A DNA stretch of 64,000 nucleotides from contig CAJZBQ010000047.1 in NCBI GenBank assembly GCA_914767885.1, forward strand, positions 930,001 through 994,000, read 5' to 3'. This document shows, piece after piece, positions 33,415-45,865 of the stretch (its first letter is position 1; each line of letters begins with the position of its first letter). This DNA is from Blepharisma stoltei (Eukaryota; Ciliophora; Heterotrichea; Heterotrichida; Blepharismidae). The notes below the pieces were generated by a model. It searched no databases. It saw nothing but the letters and a program-made list of their open reading frames with translations, and was not told the DNA's origin. Made by a program: the position numbers and the translations under genes.

Positions 33415-34654
33415 ATGAGTGAAATTCAAACAAATCCAAGTCCCATATATAATTCTGATGCCAAAGCTATCAAGTATTTTCATCATGCAAGAGGAAACGC
33501 AGGCAAGCTTGAATTGAACGTGGATTTAATTTCTGAAGAATCTGAGCGAAAAGAAGTCGATTCCCTTCCAAGTGAACCTCAAAATGAATTTTCAACCCAA
33601 AAATCTCCAAAAGCTGAAGCAAGCTCAACAGGAATTGAAGATAAAAATTCAGAGCAAAGCTACCATAAAACTGCCTCTTTGGATTATTCGTTTTCTGAAG
33701 ACCCAAGCAACTTGACGTACAGAATAAGTGATTCAGCATCAGGATTTAATAATTCTTTGGCTGAAAGATTTCCCAAGTTTACAACGGCATCTTTGACTTT
33801 AAGCGAAAGCTCAAGCATGCCTCCTTCAAATGATCTGAATTTTAGGAGTTCTCTTATTGAATACCGAGAATCAATATACTCGTCTATAATAAGGCAAAAA
33901 ATATTTTTTTATTGAAAAAATAGATTTTTAGATGGAAAATAATTTGTAAAAAGGAATAGGACAAGATTCAAACCCTTTTGATATTATGGTAACTGAAGAG
34001 GAAGAGCACAGCGACGATACTAATTTTGGGAAAATTGACATCGAGACACCAGTTAAATCTCCAGAAGGAGAAAAATTGGTACTTCAACAAATAAAACAGC
34101 AATTAAATTTGAAAGATATACTTAGATTTACATTTCTAATCAAAATTCTGGTGGTTACAGATCAGAACGATCGAGCTCATCCGAGGACGTCTCAGCTACT
34201 TACAGAACTATTGTGATGTTCCCATTCTCCAGGCTCCAGAGTCCTCCTTTCCAGTTGTTGCCGGTGGATCGTGGATGACCCGTGCAATTCGAGTATGTAG
34301 GTTTAGGACTGGCCGCTACTTGTTCCATCTCAGCCTTCATTGATCCTACTCCAGCCCCTTTGTCTTGACCTCTAATCTAGTGGTCACGTGCTGCGTTATG
34401 CAAAACCACCTATAGAAGAAAATATTAAAGATATCAACTTAATTATTATAAATGACGAAGTAAGTGGAGACGATTTAGAAGACTCTGATTATATGCCACA
34501 GAATAATGATAAGAAACTGGATGACAGCTTTAAAATGATGAATAGCCGAATAATTAAATATAACACCGAAAGTAATGAGGAATCGAAAAATAATACATTG
34601 CAGCTTGAGGACCGAGGGCACAGCTGTGGATGCAATCTTTGCATTATTTTTTAA
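33415..34654 (+). CDS. Low-complexity protein with C-terminal CaaX box, three short IESs
   Basis: Unknown protein, 322 residues after removing 33904-33958, 34119-34138 and 34203-34398. ATG 33415 (M-S-E-I-Q-T-N-P). No domain recognised; long Ser/Glu/Asn-rich, probably disordered segments (for example DYSFSEDPSNLTYR; TEEEEHSDD; SERSSSSEDVSATY). It ends SCGCNLCIIF then TAA, where C-I-I-F is a CaaX prenylation motif preceded by two more Cys, suggesting membrane attachment. The first and third cuts are TA-bounded and in frame; the 20-bp cut is inferred because the frame shifts from L-N-L-K-D to N-Q-N-S-G-G-Y-R there. Without that cut the reading ends at 34216 in the GC-rich insert. Confidence 0.7.
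33904..33958. other. Short IES (55 bp)
   Basis: TA-bounded, TA in an ATA codon on both sides; joins I-I-R-Q-K-I to G-Q-D-S-N-P-F. Confidence 0.72.
34119..34138. other. Possible 20-bp IES
   Basis: TA at 34117 and 34137; removal gives L-K-D-N-Q-N-S-G-G and moves into the frame used downstream. Alternative: a real frameshift or sequence error. Confidence 0.45.
34203..34398. other. GC-richer IES (196 bp)
   Basis: TA-bounded (TAC / TAT codon). Removal joins V-S-A-T to Y-A-K-P-P-I-E-E-N. G+C is visibly above that of the surrounding exons. No arms, ORF or RNA gene recognised. Confidence 0.7.
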
Positions 34655-34898
34655 TTTGATCATAATTATAACTAAAGATAAAGTATGCTGTTAATCAAAT
34701 AAATAAATACTTTAATTTCCATACGAAATTGCAAGCCACTTAGATATAATAAATGTAATTTTTTGCGATTGATCCTTTTCAGATTTTGCTAGCTCTATAT
34801 CTCTTTATTTGCGCATCTCAAAGTTAGCATTCTATTTATTATAAGAAATAGGGCCTAAATAATTTGTATTTATAATATTAATTATTAATTTTTCACAT

Positions 34899-36307
34899 TT
34901 ACAACTGTTCAACTATTGCAATCAGATCATTGTCTGAATAGATTTTTTTTACATCTGGCTTCTCTATTTCGAGTAAGACATTTGCATCAGAAACAGTCTG
35001 CGATTTTTTTATAAAATACACCCTCCTTGATCTTTCTTTGACCCTTCTAAAATGTTTTAAATTAAATTTAAGCCATGGATGATCCAAAGCTTCCTTTACT
35101 GTCAGCCTCTGGCTCGGATTAATTGCCGTCAGTTTAGTAACCATATCGATTGCTCCTTGCGAAATAATTTGCCAATACTTCCCTTTAAATGAAATTTTTC
35201 CTTCTCTATTATTTCTTATTTTTTCAGCCAGATTTCTCCCTGGAAATGCAGGATTTCCAGTTAATAGTCCATAAAGTACTATTCCTATGCTAAAAATATC
35301 AACTTTATTGTCATAAAAATTTTGGCAGAAAATCTCTGGGGCGGTATATCCTGGTGTCCCACATTTTTTGGACAACTCATAATCATTTTCACAGGCCAAG
35401 CCAAAATCCGCCAATTTAAAGTCTATATCATTGTCTTCTGATACCATAAGAATATTTTCAAGCTTAATATCTCTGTGTACAATTCCTAAGGAATGCAAAT
35501 AGTCTACAGCGTTTAAAAGCTTGACGATAATTTCAGCTGCTTTTTTTTCTGAATATCGACGAATTTTATTAATTCTTTCTAATAAATTGCCACCACTTAT
35601 GTATTCTAGTATAAGATATACACAAGTTTCGGATTCATACACTTTGTGGAGCTTGACGACGTTGGGATGATTGAGATTTCTCATCATACTAATTTCATTT
35701 ACTAGACTAGTAATACTATTGTGAAGACTATTTTCTCGTGATTTTGGGCATATTTTGATTGCGTATTTCATTCTAGTTTCTCTATCTTCTGCTAAAAAAA
35801 CTTGTCCGTGGGCACCTTTTCCGATTTCTTTTATATACTTTTTTGTTTATTTGATTTATTAATGATTTTTATTAAAATTCTTTTATTTTTGAAATAATTT
35901 ATGATAAAAAGAATAAAATGAAAATCATTTGTAACATCAGTCATTATCCCGACCAAAGAAAGATTTCTAAGCCACTGATCAAGGAGGTCAGAAGATTCAA
36001 CATAAAAATCTCTATAACGAGATCCTTGCCCTATCCGAAAGACATGATTCAACCCTGTCAGGTTTTCTTCCTCAAAGGCTTCAATTAATTTTCATTTTAT
36101 GCTGGCTTGTTTAATGTTTTTGCCCTTTTGATATTTTAAAAGATTTTCTTCTGTAAGGGCAAGCGTTATTGGGACGAGCCGAGAGTTATCGATAAGTTCC
36201 CATACTAAACTTTCAAAAATTATTCTGTGGTTAATCTGGGTGCTTTTGCACCAAAACTTTTTTGAAATTCTGTCATCGCAATCAATTTCGCGAAAAATCG
36301 ATTCCAT
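34899..36307 (-). CDS. Kinase G: PH-like plus Ser/Thr kinase with one short IES
   Basis: 442 residues after removing 80 bp (35836-35915). ATG 36307 (M-E-S-I-F-R-E). PH-like region: KKFWCKS, IKWKLIEAFEEEN (Trp is TGA at 36092), FRIGQGSRYRDFYVES, LLDQWLRNLSLVG. Kinase: GKGAHGQVF, YAIKI, IVHRDIKLENILMVSEDN, ADFGLACE, KCGTPGYTAPEIF, then a C-terminal basic extension. More diverged than A-F (LTGNPAFPG where the others have LSGKMPF), and 15 kb away from that array. TAA/TAG stop at 34899. Confidence 0.88.
35836..35915. other. Short IES in kinase G (80 bp)
   Basis: TA-bounded; joins D-F-H-F to I-K-E-I-G-K-G at the start of the kinase domain, where paralogue D reads Y-E-F-I-K-L-I-G. AT-only in most of its length. 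Confidence 0.85.
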
Positions 36308-37770
36308 ATTAATTATTGGTTCTTTTTAGTTTGAAGATTTATTGGCATTAATTTCTATGCTAACTCTCCTAATATTTTATTTAATTTTCGAAAACTAATT
36401 TAAATAAAATTTTCGGAAAGCCTTATAAAATTACTATTAATATGATAGGAAATAGTAAGAGACACCGATGGTCGATCTTGCAAATATCATAAATTTATAT
36501 TATATTTGAATTTATAAATATAGAGTTTTTGATTGAGTTTCATAAATAGGGTTTTAAAGGAATATGAAACGCTTTTTGAGTTCTGATAGCTGAGATAATA
36601 TAATTTTAAATTTAAGGAGGGCGTTTAAGTATGCAGAATGCTCAATATAACCCTTGTCTTCAACAATTTTGTAAAACTTTTCTAATGATCAAATTTAAAT
36701 AAATTTACCATAAAGAAGTGACAGAAACGAATTTATCCAACAATTTTATAAATAAAATTTGTAATCCATTTCTCCATTTTCATAAATAAAAGAAATATGA
36801 AACTTTGCTAAATTAATAATTAGACTTAAAAAATTTTTTACTAATTTTAATAAAAATGAAATTCATCAGCAGAAATATTCAAATTTTGGATCAAGGACTA
36901 AACCTAATTATCAATAAATTCATAAAATTTATAAATTTTACTTTATACCTTGCTCTAAATAGTGTAGTAATTTAATACTAATATAACTTCTTTATTATAT
37001 TTTGATCCGCCAAGCAGGAAAGGAATATTTATTTATCGAAAATATTGCTTATAAGAACAGATTTTATACATTTTACCCGAGTAAATTTTAATTGCTTTAA
37101 TTAGGAATAACGACTATAAATTTTAATCTTTATAATTGATGAATCTTTTGATTATTTATAACTCATGGAGCATTTTGAACTTAACTAAATTGCTTATTTT
37201 AAGAATTTTACTCAATTTTATATGCAAATTAATTATAGCATGCTTATATATTTCTGCAGGCTATTAGCATTATTTCTAGCTTATATAATCTAGGCACAAG
37301 CTTTCCTTGTTAGATTATTGAAAATTATGATAGAAAAATAACAAGATTTTTATATTTTTAAATTATAAATAAATTTAATCTAAGTTTATTCAAACAGACG
37401 CTAATTTATTAAAAGAATTTTTGTAATTTGTTTTTTTAATTGCAATGAAATTAAAAATTAGTATAAGGCTTATCTTTTGATTTCCTATTAAGTTCACTTA
37501 TCTAGAACTAATAACTATTTTTGGTATAAAATGGCGACTTTGCCTATTTCTTAAAATCCTTAACTATTTAAAAGCGATTTAAAAAATTTACAGACAGCGA
37601 TCTTCAATATTTCTAAGCCAGCCTAAAGATATTATTCACTCAATGCAAAGCCACCGGCCTATGCATATCAAGCTGCCAATTATCATGATTTAAGTTGAAA
37701 ACAATCAAGCCAAAAAAGGCAATTTTCATACCCAAATTTAATATTGATAGCTGGAATTAAAAATATCTCA
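36308..37770. other. Intergenic between divergent kinase G and PDE genes
   Basis: AT-rich. From about 37627 the PDE frame is already open with protein-like composition (A-Y-A-Y-Q-A-A-N-Y-H-D-L) but has no ATG, so an upstream exon behind an IES is possible. Confidence 0.4.
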
Positions 37771-40038
37771 ATGATAAGCATACTGATTTTTACTCTTTTT
37801 TTATTAAAATACTTTGCAATGGAAAACTTAAACCCCTATGAAACTAATGATCATAACCCAACAGTTTTAACTACTATTGAATGCAAGGCTTTGCAAATAC
37901 CCAAAAAACGAGGATTCAGAAGCTTCTTAAAATTCGTTTCCAATGACATGGAAAAATCGTTCCAATACCTAATGATCAGCGAAGAGAAGCATATGTATAA
38001 AGTGTCTGAAAACTTAGGGGGAAAATTACCTGATTATTTATGGAGTTATTATGCTTTGTGCTTAATTTATATGCTGATTTATATAGTTTCGTATGTAAAG
38101 GATGATTCTTCATCAAGCAGCTTCACTTGCCAGATTTCGTTAATTTGTGGTCAAATGATAATTAATTCTTTGATTTATTGACTTGCATTTTCAACGAATA
38201 TTTTCAGAATTTTGAGGATTCAAGTTTTGTCATTTTCTTATATAATGATAGGAGCAATTTTGATACTTAATAATGGGCCGGTCCAAGTGTGAATGCTTGA
38301 CGAGAAATCTGAGACATATTTTTCATGCTTGCCGGGCCTTTTAGTTCTTTTAACAGTATCACAGTTTATAACACATTTCAGCTTTGCTAATTATTTCAGA
38401 GATAATGCTATTATCGCATCAATTTATATTGTGCTTCACCTTTTCTCTGACCAAAAACTTGCTGTTACATTATTTGAATTTGGGATTTTCGTCTTAAGGA
38501 TTTTCTTCGAAACTCGAAAATTTTATATCAAAGAACTTACATTACGTCACAGATTTTACAATAAGCAGGCATATAGTGAAAAAGTTGTGGACTCGGCAAG
38601 ATCAGAGCCACAAACCGAAATTGAAGGAATTACCGAATTTTTGTGTGAGTGTTTAACTCTCGCGAAATCTTTGAAGCATAGTCCTAATGAAATTGAAGAT
38701 AAAGCTTCATTGATTGCTGAACGAATTAAAAAGGTCCTTCAAGTTTTGAAATCCAAAGCAAATATATATACTCCTAATATTGAAGTAATTACAAGAAATA
38801 TGACTGAAGAAGACAAATTATTTGTAAAACAAACAATTATTGAAACTTCAGCTAAAGAAGTTTCGTCATCTAAAACAAAAATTAAAAAGAGAGACACTGA
38901 TAGGATAAAGTTAATAACAAAATCTTATAATTTCCAAGAATTAGAAGGCATCTTAAAACAGCTCGGAAATAATTGAAATTTCGATATGTTTTTCTTAAAA
39001 GACTGTTCAAGTGGTAAGCCTCTAGCGACAATTGGTAAATATTGTATAGATAAATATGTCCTAGATGAGCTGCTTAGTGTGAACGAAAATATCATCGCAA
39101 ACTTTTTTGATCGTCTGGAATCTCAATACAATGACAATCCTTACCACAACTCTACACATGGGGCCGATGTACTTGCCTCTGTAATTTATTTTATTAAAAA
39201 ATCAGTTTTATCCGAACTTTTAGATGATATCGACCTTTTGGCCGTAATTGTAGCAACCCTTGGGCATGATGTAGGCCATCCTGGCCTCACAAATCGTTTC
39301 CTCATTAATAACCATGATACTCTTGCTATTGAATATAATGATATTTCAGTACTCGAAATGATGCACAGCTCATCAATTTTTATTATCATGAAAGCACTTG
39401 ATGCTGATATTTTCCAAAATTTATCACCAGAGCACTATACAACTGTCAGAAAATTAATTATAGAAATGGTTTTAGGCACAGATATGAGCAAACATTGGGA
39501 CTTCCTCACAGCTTTTAAAGCAAAAAATGTTAGCGGACATTTAAAACAATTAGAAACTGCAGACCAGAAAATTGACGTGCTAAAGCTTATAGTAAAAGGC
39601 GCTGATATTGGCCACTCTGCGAAATCTCAGGATTTGCATAAAAAGTGAAGCTTTTTAGTAATTGAAGAATTTTTCAACCAAGGGGATATCGAGAAGATGA
39701 AAAAGCTGCCGGTATCGATGTATTGTGACAGAAATAACACTGATATTCCAAAATCTCAGATAGGTTTTATTAAAAATATTGTGCTTCCGCTATATGAAGT
39801 CATGTCAAATTATTTAGCTTCTGAATTAATTGAAGAAAATTGTGTCAAGGAAATACAAAATAATTTGGTGATGTGGGAAAGTGAAACCCTCGCAATACGG
39901 TGCAAAACTATGGTGCCTGCCAATGAAACACTGCTAGTAGAAAAACTAGAAGTAGAGAGTCCTGGGGAGAGGAAAACCAGGAGATATGGCACTTCTCGTG
40001 CTTTGCTTGATCCTACGAAAATTTCGTGAGAAGATTAA
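37771..40038 (+). CDS. Membrane-bound 3',5'-cyclic nucleotide phosphodiesterase
   Basis: Hydrolyses cAMP or cGMP. 755 residues from ATG 37771, no insert; four TGA Trp codons (38179, 38290, 38974 and 39646 regions) and a final W-E-D before TAA 40036-40038. Several hydrophobic spans in the first 270 residues (for example ISILIFTLFLLKYF, ALCLIYMLIYIVSY, ASIYIVLHLF) place it in a membrane. The catalytic domain holds the metal-site motifs HNSTHGADV and LGHDVGHPG, followed by L-E-M-M-H-S-S and the late GADIGHSAK. A TM-plus-PDE layout is common in ciliates. The start is uncertain: the frame stays open upstream to 37627 without an ATG. Confidence 0.9.
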
Positions 40039-41878
40039 ACTCTTTTTCCAAAGAAATAATTACATCTAAATTTAAGTAATAATTGAATAAACAAATAATG
40101 GTCTTAACCCCTCTGTTTTCTAAATCCAAAACCTATAATCAAAATAATTATTAAATTTTTGGAAATTAAAAAAAAGGTTGTATTGAGCGTTTAGGTATTA
40201 TAAAATTTATTTTTATTATGGATTTGGTTCTTTCAAGCATATTCATCAATAATATTAGGCTTTATTGGAAGGAGCATTATATATTTTGTATTAAATTAGA
40301 TAACTTTTATTATAGCTTGAATGGAAAATTTCTTTTCGCATCAATAGAAAGTTAAAAGTATTTTATTAAAAAACTTAAAGATATATGTGTAAACTCTAAA
40401 GAAAAAATATAGAGAATTATAATCTGCAAAAGAAGCTAGGCTAAGACAGGCATAAATCAGCTCAGGTCTTCAAAAAAATTACTTCAGGCCTTATTGATAA
40501 CTAAAGAATAATTATCTGCTATATCCAGTTTTATATGCATTTCATTCATTTAGCTTATGCAAGCTCGAGATGTCATCGCTTAGAACCATAAATCAGAATT
40601 CTATACTGACTATCTCTGCAAAAATGTAATCCGATTAGCAAATGGCCTTAATAAAAAGCTCACTTTTTAGCCATGAATCTATTAAGACAGAGCTAGAATT
40701 CTCAGCACAAAAATATGTTCTCTTTGTTCGCTTGTGTTCGAGTTTCAAGTAGAATAATCAAATAATAGAATATCAAAGCTATAGCCACAATTGACATATT
40801 TAGCATATCTATGAGATTGATACTTAACTCCAGTCTGCAGAGAAAACTTGGAATTTGCATTTTTTTGATTTCAGCAATCTAACGAGGATTATTGGAAGAA
40901 AATTAGTAGAGAAACATATAATCTGAATCTTGATTCTAATATATGAGGCAATAATGATTTTTCACTTAGGCTACATTTACTGAGAGAAAGATTAGAAATT
41001 GCAGTTTAATCAGAGAGATAGCTATAGAGATTACTAAGGCATTTTTCTTCGTTTTGGAGAAAATTAATAGCCCATGATTAATTTAATTTCTCTTAATTTT
41101 TCAATGCTATGTACTTAATTGCACGTATTTCTATTAAGAAGGTAAAAGCTGAGGAGATATAAAAATCTAAGTTTTTTTTATTTTTAAGTCTGGCATGGAC
41201 CTAAATAAATAAGAAGAAAATCAGAGCTATAAGATTTTTTTATGCTTTCGTTTTAAATTTATGTCAAGGCTCATTAATAAAAACACTTTTATATAGGATG
41301 GCAAGCTAACTCTTGGTGTACAATAAAAAAAATTTCGTCTTGATCTAAATCAATTAGGATTTAATTTGTCTTCTAATACTTTCCTTATTTGAAATCACCA
41401 TATTTATTTGATTTTAGCAATTCTAGAAAAGTCTAAATATTAGTTATTAGCAAAGGATTTATGTCCTCATCTTCAAATACATATTGGTCCTTTTAAGCGA
41501 TCCTCGAAATTAAAAATACCAAATAAATTGAATTATATTTAAAAAAATATGCTTTGCGGAAGCTATTTTTATAATGGCTTACAATTTAATAAATAACAAA
41601 AAATAAGGCAAGGAAAAGCCCGATTTTTAAATATTAAGATCCAGCAAGCTAAAGCTATGTATGATAAAATTATCATAAATTATAAAATCCAAAATAATAT
41701 TTTTAACGAATATCCCAGTAATTAGTATTTCCAGGCCATAAACTGCTATCCTTTTGTTCATTTATTATTTAGTGAATTCACCACATTTCTTAAATTGTAT
41801 ACATATCTAACTTATATGAATTTAAATCTCCAAATCTCTTGATTTGTAATTTATTTTTTATCTGAATATTCTAATAAA
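40039..41878. other. Intergenic, 1.8 kb with no feature recognised
   Basis: AT-rich, no ORF with family motifs, no MITE arms, no palindrome. Confidence 0.4.
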
Positions 41879-43805
41879 ATGCAGTCCATATTTTCAGAGG
41901 CAGACACCACTCTTCACAATGGCAAAAATTTTTGAATTCCTTACAACCAAGCTTGCTTGCCTATTATTTATGAAGGATATTTAACAGAGATATAGGGGTT
42001 TTCCCTGTATGGCCCGATAAGGGCCGTGGGTTCTCAATGGAATCCCTCTGTTGGTCAAACCAACTCAGTGCGTTGTTTGACCAATTCACTGGTTGGTTCA
42101 ACCAGCAAAGGGATTCCACGGATGGCCCACTGCCCTTCGGGCTATATAGTGATAACACCTATAACTGAGATCGGCCCTGTAATAAATTACTACCTATTGA
42201 ATAAGCATTTTTTACTTAAGCTCAATAAAGGCTCAATTATTGTCGAAGGAATGACGATCCTGAAATGGAAAAGGGTTACACCTTTCAAAGATAACAGAGA
42301 AAACCCTAAATATGGGTTCAAGCTAGGTCATAATGACAACTATAGGATATTCTACGTAAATAGTGAAGAAGAGCTGAACATATGAATCAATAAACTAAGT
42401 TTTGTAGGAATAATTGACAACATAGAAAAAGATTATTCAATGGCCAGAGAAATCGGAAAAGGGTCATTTGCAAGAGTATTTTTAGGCATTGAAAATACCA
42501 GCTCGCAAGAATTCGCTATTAAGTGCTTTAATAAGATGGACTTGTGAAACAGAAAAAATGGCATTAAGCATTTACTGAATGAAATAGATATCATGAGGAA
42601 GCTCGACCACCCCAATATACTCAAGCTATTTAAGGTATATGAAGACTGTGATAAAGTTTATCTGGTCTTAGAGTATGCTGAAGGTGGGGATCTTAGAAAA
42701 AGACTATCAGAATGCAAAAAATATCCTGAAGAAGCAGCAATCAGATTTATTCAAAAACTACTGAGGGTTGTTGATTATATGAAATCTCTTAATCCTCTGG
42801 GAAGTTTTATATAGGCAATTTAATTTATTTTTTGATTAATTAATATAGAATAATAAAATGGCTCACCCAAATTTTATTATTATATGGTAGGTTTTTAAGT
42901 CTGTTAGAGAAGAAATGGCAAAGGTTTTTTACTTCATATCCTGGAGGCAACATATTTTACCTGTTTCTACTGTCTGATAAAAGTAGGTACCTTAGGCCGA
43001 AAAGGAGGAGAAAAGTCGAATAGAACGAGCCAACGCGTCAAGCCACAAGTGCTCCCGGATTTCTAGGCTTCAAATGGCTCCATATGACTAGACAGAGTGA
43101 GCTTTATTAAACAGGCATGCAGCCACTTAGGGTAAACAGCCAAAACCGAGAAAAAATGAACTTTATTGTCCTGTGCAACTTGAGGTGATTTAAATTAATT
43201 AATCTAAGTCTAAGATTAATTAATATACTATTATAACCTCAATTATTAAAAAAAATAATTATTAAAGAGCTAATATTGTACACAAGGATATCAAGCCAGA
43301 AAACATTCTTTTAACAAGCCCTAGCGACAATAGCAATTTCAAGCTCGCTGACTTTGGACTCGCCTGCGAATGCGATGGCTATCTTGAAGGAAAATGTGGA
43401 TCATTAGGCTACGTAGCTCCTGAGATCCTCTGAGGAATGAAATACAGCTTCAATGTCGACGTCTTCAGCACTGGTGTCGTGTTTTTTGCCCTCATCGCTG
43501 GCCGAAGTCCATTTTATGGGAAAAGTGTCAACGAAATTTACCTTAAAAACTTGAACTGTAATATCCAATTCAACGAAAAGTGTTGAATAAATATTAAAAT
43601 CCCAACAATTAACATGATCCAAATACTCACAAATAAAGACCCTTCTTTCAGGCCTCTTGCCAAGCATGCATTAAGAAACGCTTTATTCGATGACGCAGAT
43701 AATAACTATCAAATCAATTTATCGCCTTTGTCATATTTATTGACAAAACAAAGCAATGAAAAAAGCTGGCTTGAAAACAAAGAAGACGTAAACTGTTTAA
43801 TTTAA
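41879..43805 (+). CDS. Kinase H: PH-like plus Ser/Thr kinase with two IESs
   Basis: 424 residues after removing 41993-42163 and 42792-43272. ATG 41879 (M-Q-S-I-F-S-E-A). PH-like region: NFWIPYNQ, ILKWKRVTPF, YGFKLGHNDNYRIFYVNS. Kinase: GKGSFARVF, FAIKCF, HPNILKLFKVYED, then across the second insert SLNIVHKDIKPENILL, ADFGLACE, KCGSLGYVAPEIL. HRD is HKD here; Asp is kept, so catalysis is possible, but Arg, which normally couples the activation loop, is lost. Short tail to TAA. Read with Trp TGA codons at several sites. Opposite strand to kinases A-G, only 180 bp from kinase I. Confidence 0.85.
41993..42163. mobile_element. Palindromic IES in kinase H (171 bp)
   Basis: TA-bounded, a multiple of three. 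Arms TATAGGGGTTTTCCC, GGCCCGATAAGGGCCGTGG with an inverse, and a centre of repeated TTGGTCAAACC / GGTTGGTTC. Its right arm is more decayed than in the sister copy at 44006. Confidence 0.8.
42792..43272. other. IES in kinase H (481 bp), partly GC-richer
   Basis: TAAT at both junctions; removal joins M-K-S-L-N to I-V-H-K-D-I-K. Interior 42950-43190 is GC-richer; no arms or ORF that I recognise. Confidence 0.82.
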
Positions 43806-43986
43806 ATTAAAAAGCTTTCAGATAATTTGGTTTGAGTAGGAATAATTTTTTAGAAAAAATGGATTTAATTAATATAAATTTTGCCGATTTTTATACAGTA
43901 ATTCCGAGTTTTATATATATTTTTAAATTTCTAAATTTTTTTCACTGAAAAGTAAAATCAGGTATTTTATAATAACAATAAAAAAA

Positions 43987-45704
43987 ATGTTTCGAGAATC
44001 TGATATAGGTTTTTTCCCTATATAGCCCGATAAGGGCCGTGGATTCTCTGTGGAATCCCTCTGCTGGTAACCAACCAGTGAATTGGGCAAACCAGCGCAC
44101 TGAGTTGATTTGACCAGCAGAGGGATTCCACAGAGAATCCACGGCCCTTATCGGGGAATATAGGGAAAACCCCTATATCAAATCGCGTAAGGAAGAACAT
44201 AAATTTTGGTCATTATGTTTTTCAACTACTAATGATGCAATATATAGTGGCAAGCTTTTTGAGTCCTCTAGCTCAGGTGCGCTTAAAGAGAGCTGGTTTC
44301 ATCTGACCAGCCATTATTTAGTCAAAAATAAGTCAAATATCAACGGCTTATCAAAGAGATCCTTATTGATATGGAAACCAGTCAGGCCATTTGTAAAAAA
44401 CTGTCATTTATATGGCTTTAGGATTGGCTATTATGACTGTTATAAGGAGTTTTATGCTGAATCTAAAGAAGTGTTTGCTGAGTGGCTTAAATTTTTATCC
44501 TGCATTGGGATAATGCAAAACATCGAGGAAGACTTCCATTTCCTCAAAGAAATCGGCAAAGGAAATATCGGGACTATTTTTTTGGCTGAAGAAATAAATA
44601 CCCACACAAAATATACTGTTAAGTATATTAAGTCCAACAAATTTGATGAGTATATCATAAATGAAATCAATATATTGAGGACTCTTAATCACCCAAATGC
44701 AGTCAAACTGTATAAAGTCTATGAGAGTGATGCAGGAATTTACATTGTTTTAGACAATCTCAGTGAAACAAATTTATTTCAAAAAATTGTAGATGTGAAG
44801 AATTTTTCTGAAAAAGATTGCTTACTCCCCCCCCCCTCCGTGAGTGAACAAAAAAATTTTTGTTCACTCACGGAGGGGGGTTAATTTTTTTTTTTTAAAA
44901 TAAATTTATATATAAATTTTATAGAAAATATTTTTTTCGAAATTTTAAAAAAATCCTAATTTGCAAAAATTGGAAAGCAAATATTAATTTAATTTATAAA
45001 ATTTATGTTTTAAAAAGCAATTTGTTAAAAATTAAACAGAATTAGCTCGAGATTTCATTATAATAATTATCACTTATATATCAAAAATTTTTTCCATAAA
45101 AAATTTTTCTATTAAAAAAATTTTTGTTCACTCACGGAGGGTGGGTTTTTGGGCAAAAAATAGGGATTTTTCTAATGGTTTTGTTCACTCACGGAGGGGG
45201 GGGTGAGTTAGTTTTTGCAAAAAAAATTATGGAGTTTCTTGATTATTTCAACTCACTTAATATCATACACAGAGATATTAAGCTTGAAAATTTTGCAATG
45301 TCTTCTAATGCTGGTAACACTGATTTTAAACTTATTGATTTTTCGATGGCTACTTTTGATATAATAACAATAATTCTAGATGTGGATCGCCTGGCTATAT
45401 TGCACCTGAGATATTAAAAGGAGAAAATTATGGACTGAAGGCTGATATTTTTAGCGCTGGAGTAGTTTTGTATATAGTGAGCACGGGGAGGATGCCATTT
45501 TATGGAAGAAGTCAAAAGGAAATTTTATTAAGGAATAGAGATGCTATTATTAATTTTCCTACAAATTTTTGTCTAAGAATGTCGAGAAAATGGATGAGCT
45601 TCTTATTTAAACTGCTAGACCCAAATCCTAATACAAGAATAAGCTCTGGAGAAGCTTTAAAAGAAGTAAGTGACATGCTTTATACCTATCAGTCTAGTAT
45701 CTAA
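43987..45704 (+). CDS. Kinase I: diverged PH-like/kinase, frameshift, DFG changed to DFS
   Basis: About 385 residues after removing 44006-44177 and 44825-45210 and correcting a 2-base shift near 45361. ATG 43987 (M-F-R-E-S-D, then across the insert I-K-S-R-K-E-E-H-K-F-W). PH-like region ends FYAESKEVFAEWLKFL. Kinase: GKGNIGTIF, YTVKYI, IIHRDIKLENF, then LIDFSMA in place of DFG, GSPGYIAPEILKG, GRMPFYG. Between DFS and CGSPG the frame jumps: deleting two bases in GATATAATAAC gives T-F-D-N-N-N-N-S-R-C-G-S. Loss of the DFG Gly plus the shift suggests a pseudokinase or a dying gene, though a sequence error in an AT run is possible. Confidence 0.72.
44006..44177. mobile_element. Palindromic IES in kinase I (172 bp)
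   Basis: TA-bounded. Ends GATATAGG...CCCTATATC; arm GCCCGATAAGGGCCGTGG and inverse CCACGGCCCTTATCGGGG nearly perfect. Centre CCAACCAGTG...CAGCGCACTGAGTTG asymmetrical. Sister of the element at 41993. Confidence 0.87.
44825..45210. mobile_element. BogoMITE-like IES in kinase I, intact (386 bp)
   Basis: TTA at both junctions; removal joins E-K-D-C-L to V-F-A-K-K-I-M-E-F. Best-preserved copy in the window: hairpin of TCCGTGAGTGAAC / GTTCACTCACGGAGG, GGGGGGTTAATTTTT, AT-rich middle with AATTAGCTCGAGATTTCATT, inverse arm, GGGTGGGTTTTTGG spacer, inverse arm, GGGGGGGGTGAGTTA. Confidence 0.93.
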
Positions 45705-45865
45705 AAAGATAAGAAAAAATAGTATAAATAACACAGCTAAATTAACGTAAACAAGGGTATTAATTTTTTTGGGTCAAAATTTTCCAGAAAATGCATTTAT
45801 TTAAATTTCAAATAAAATGGAATGTTTTGCTTGCAAAATCTAAAATTAAGAAATTTAATTTATTA

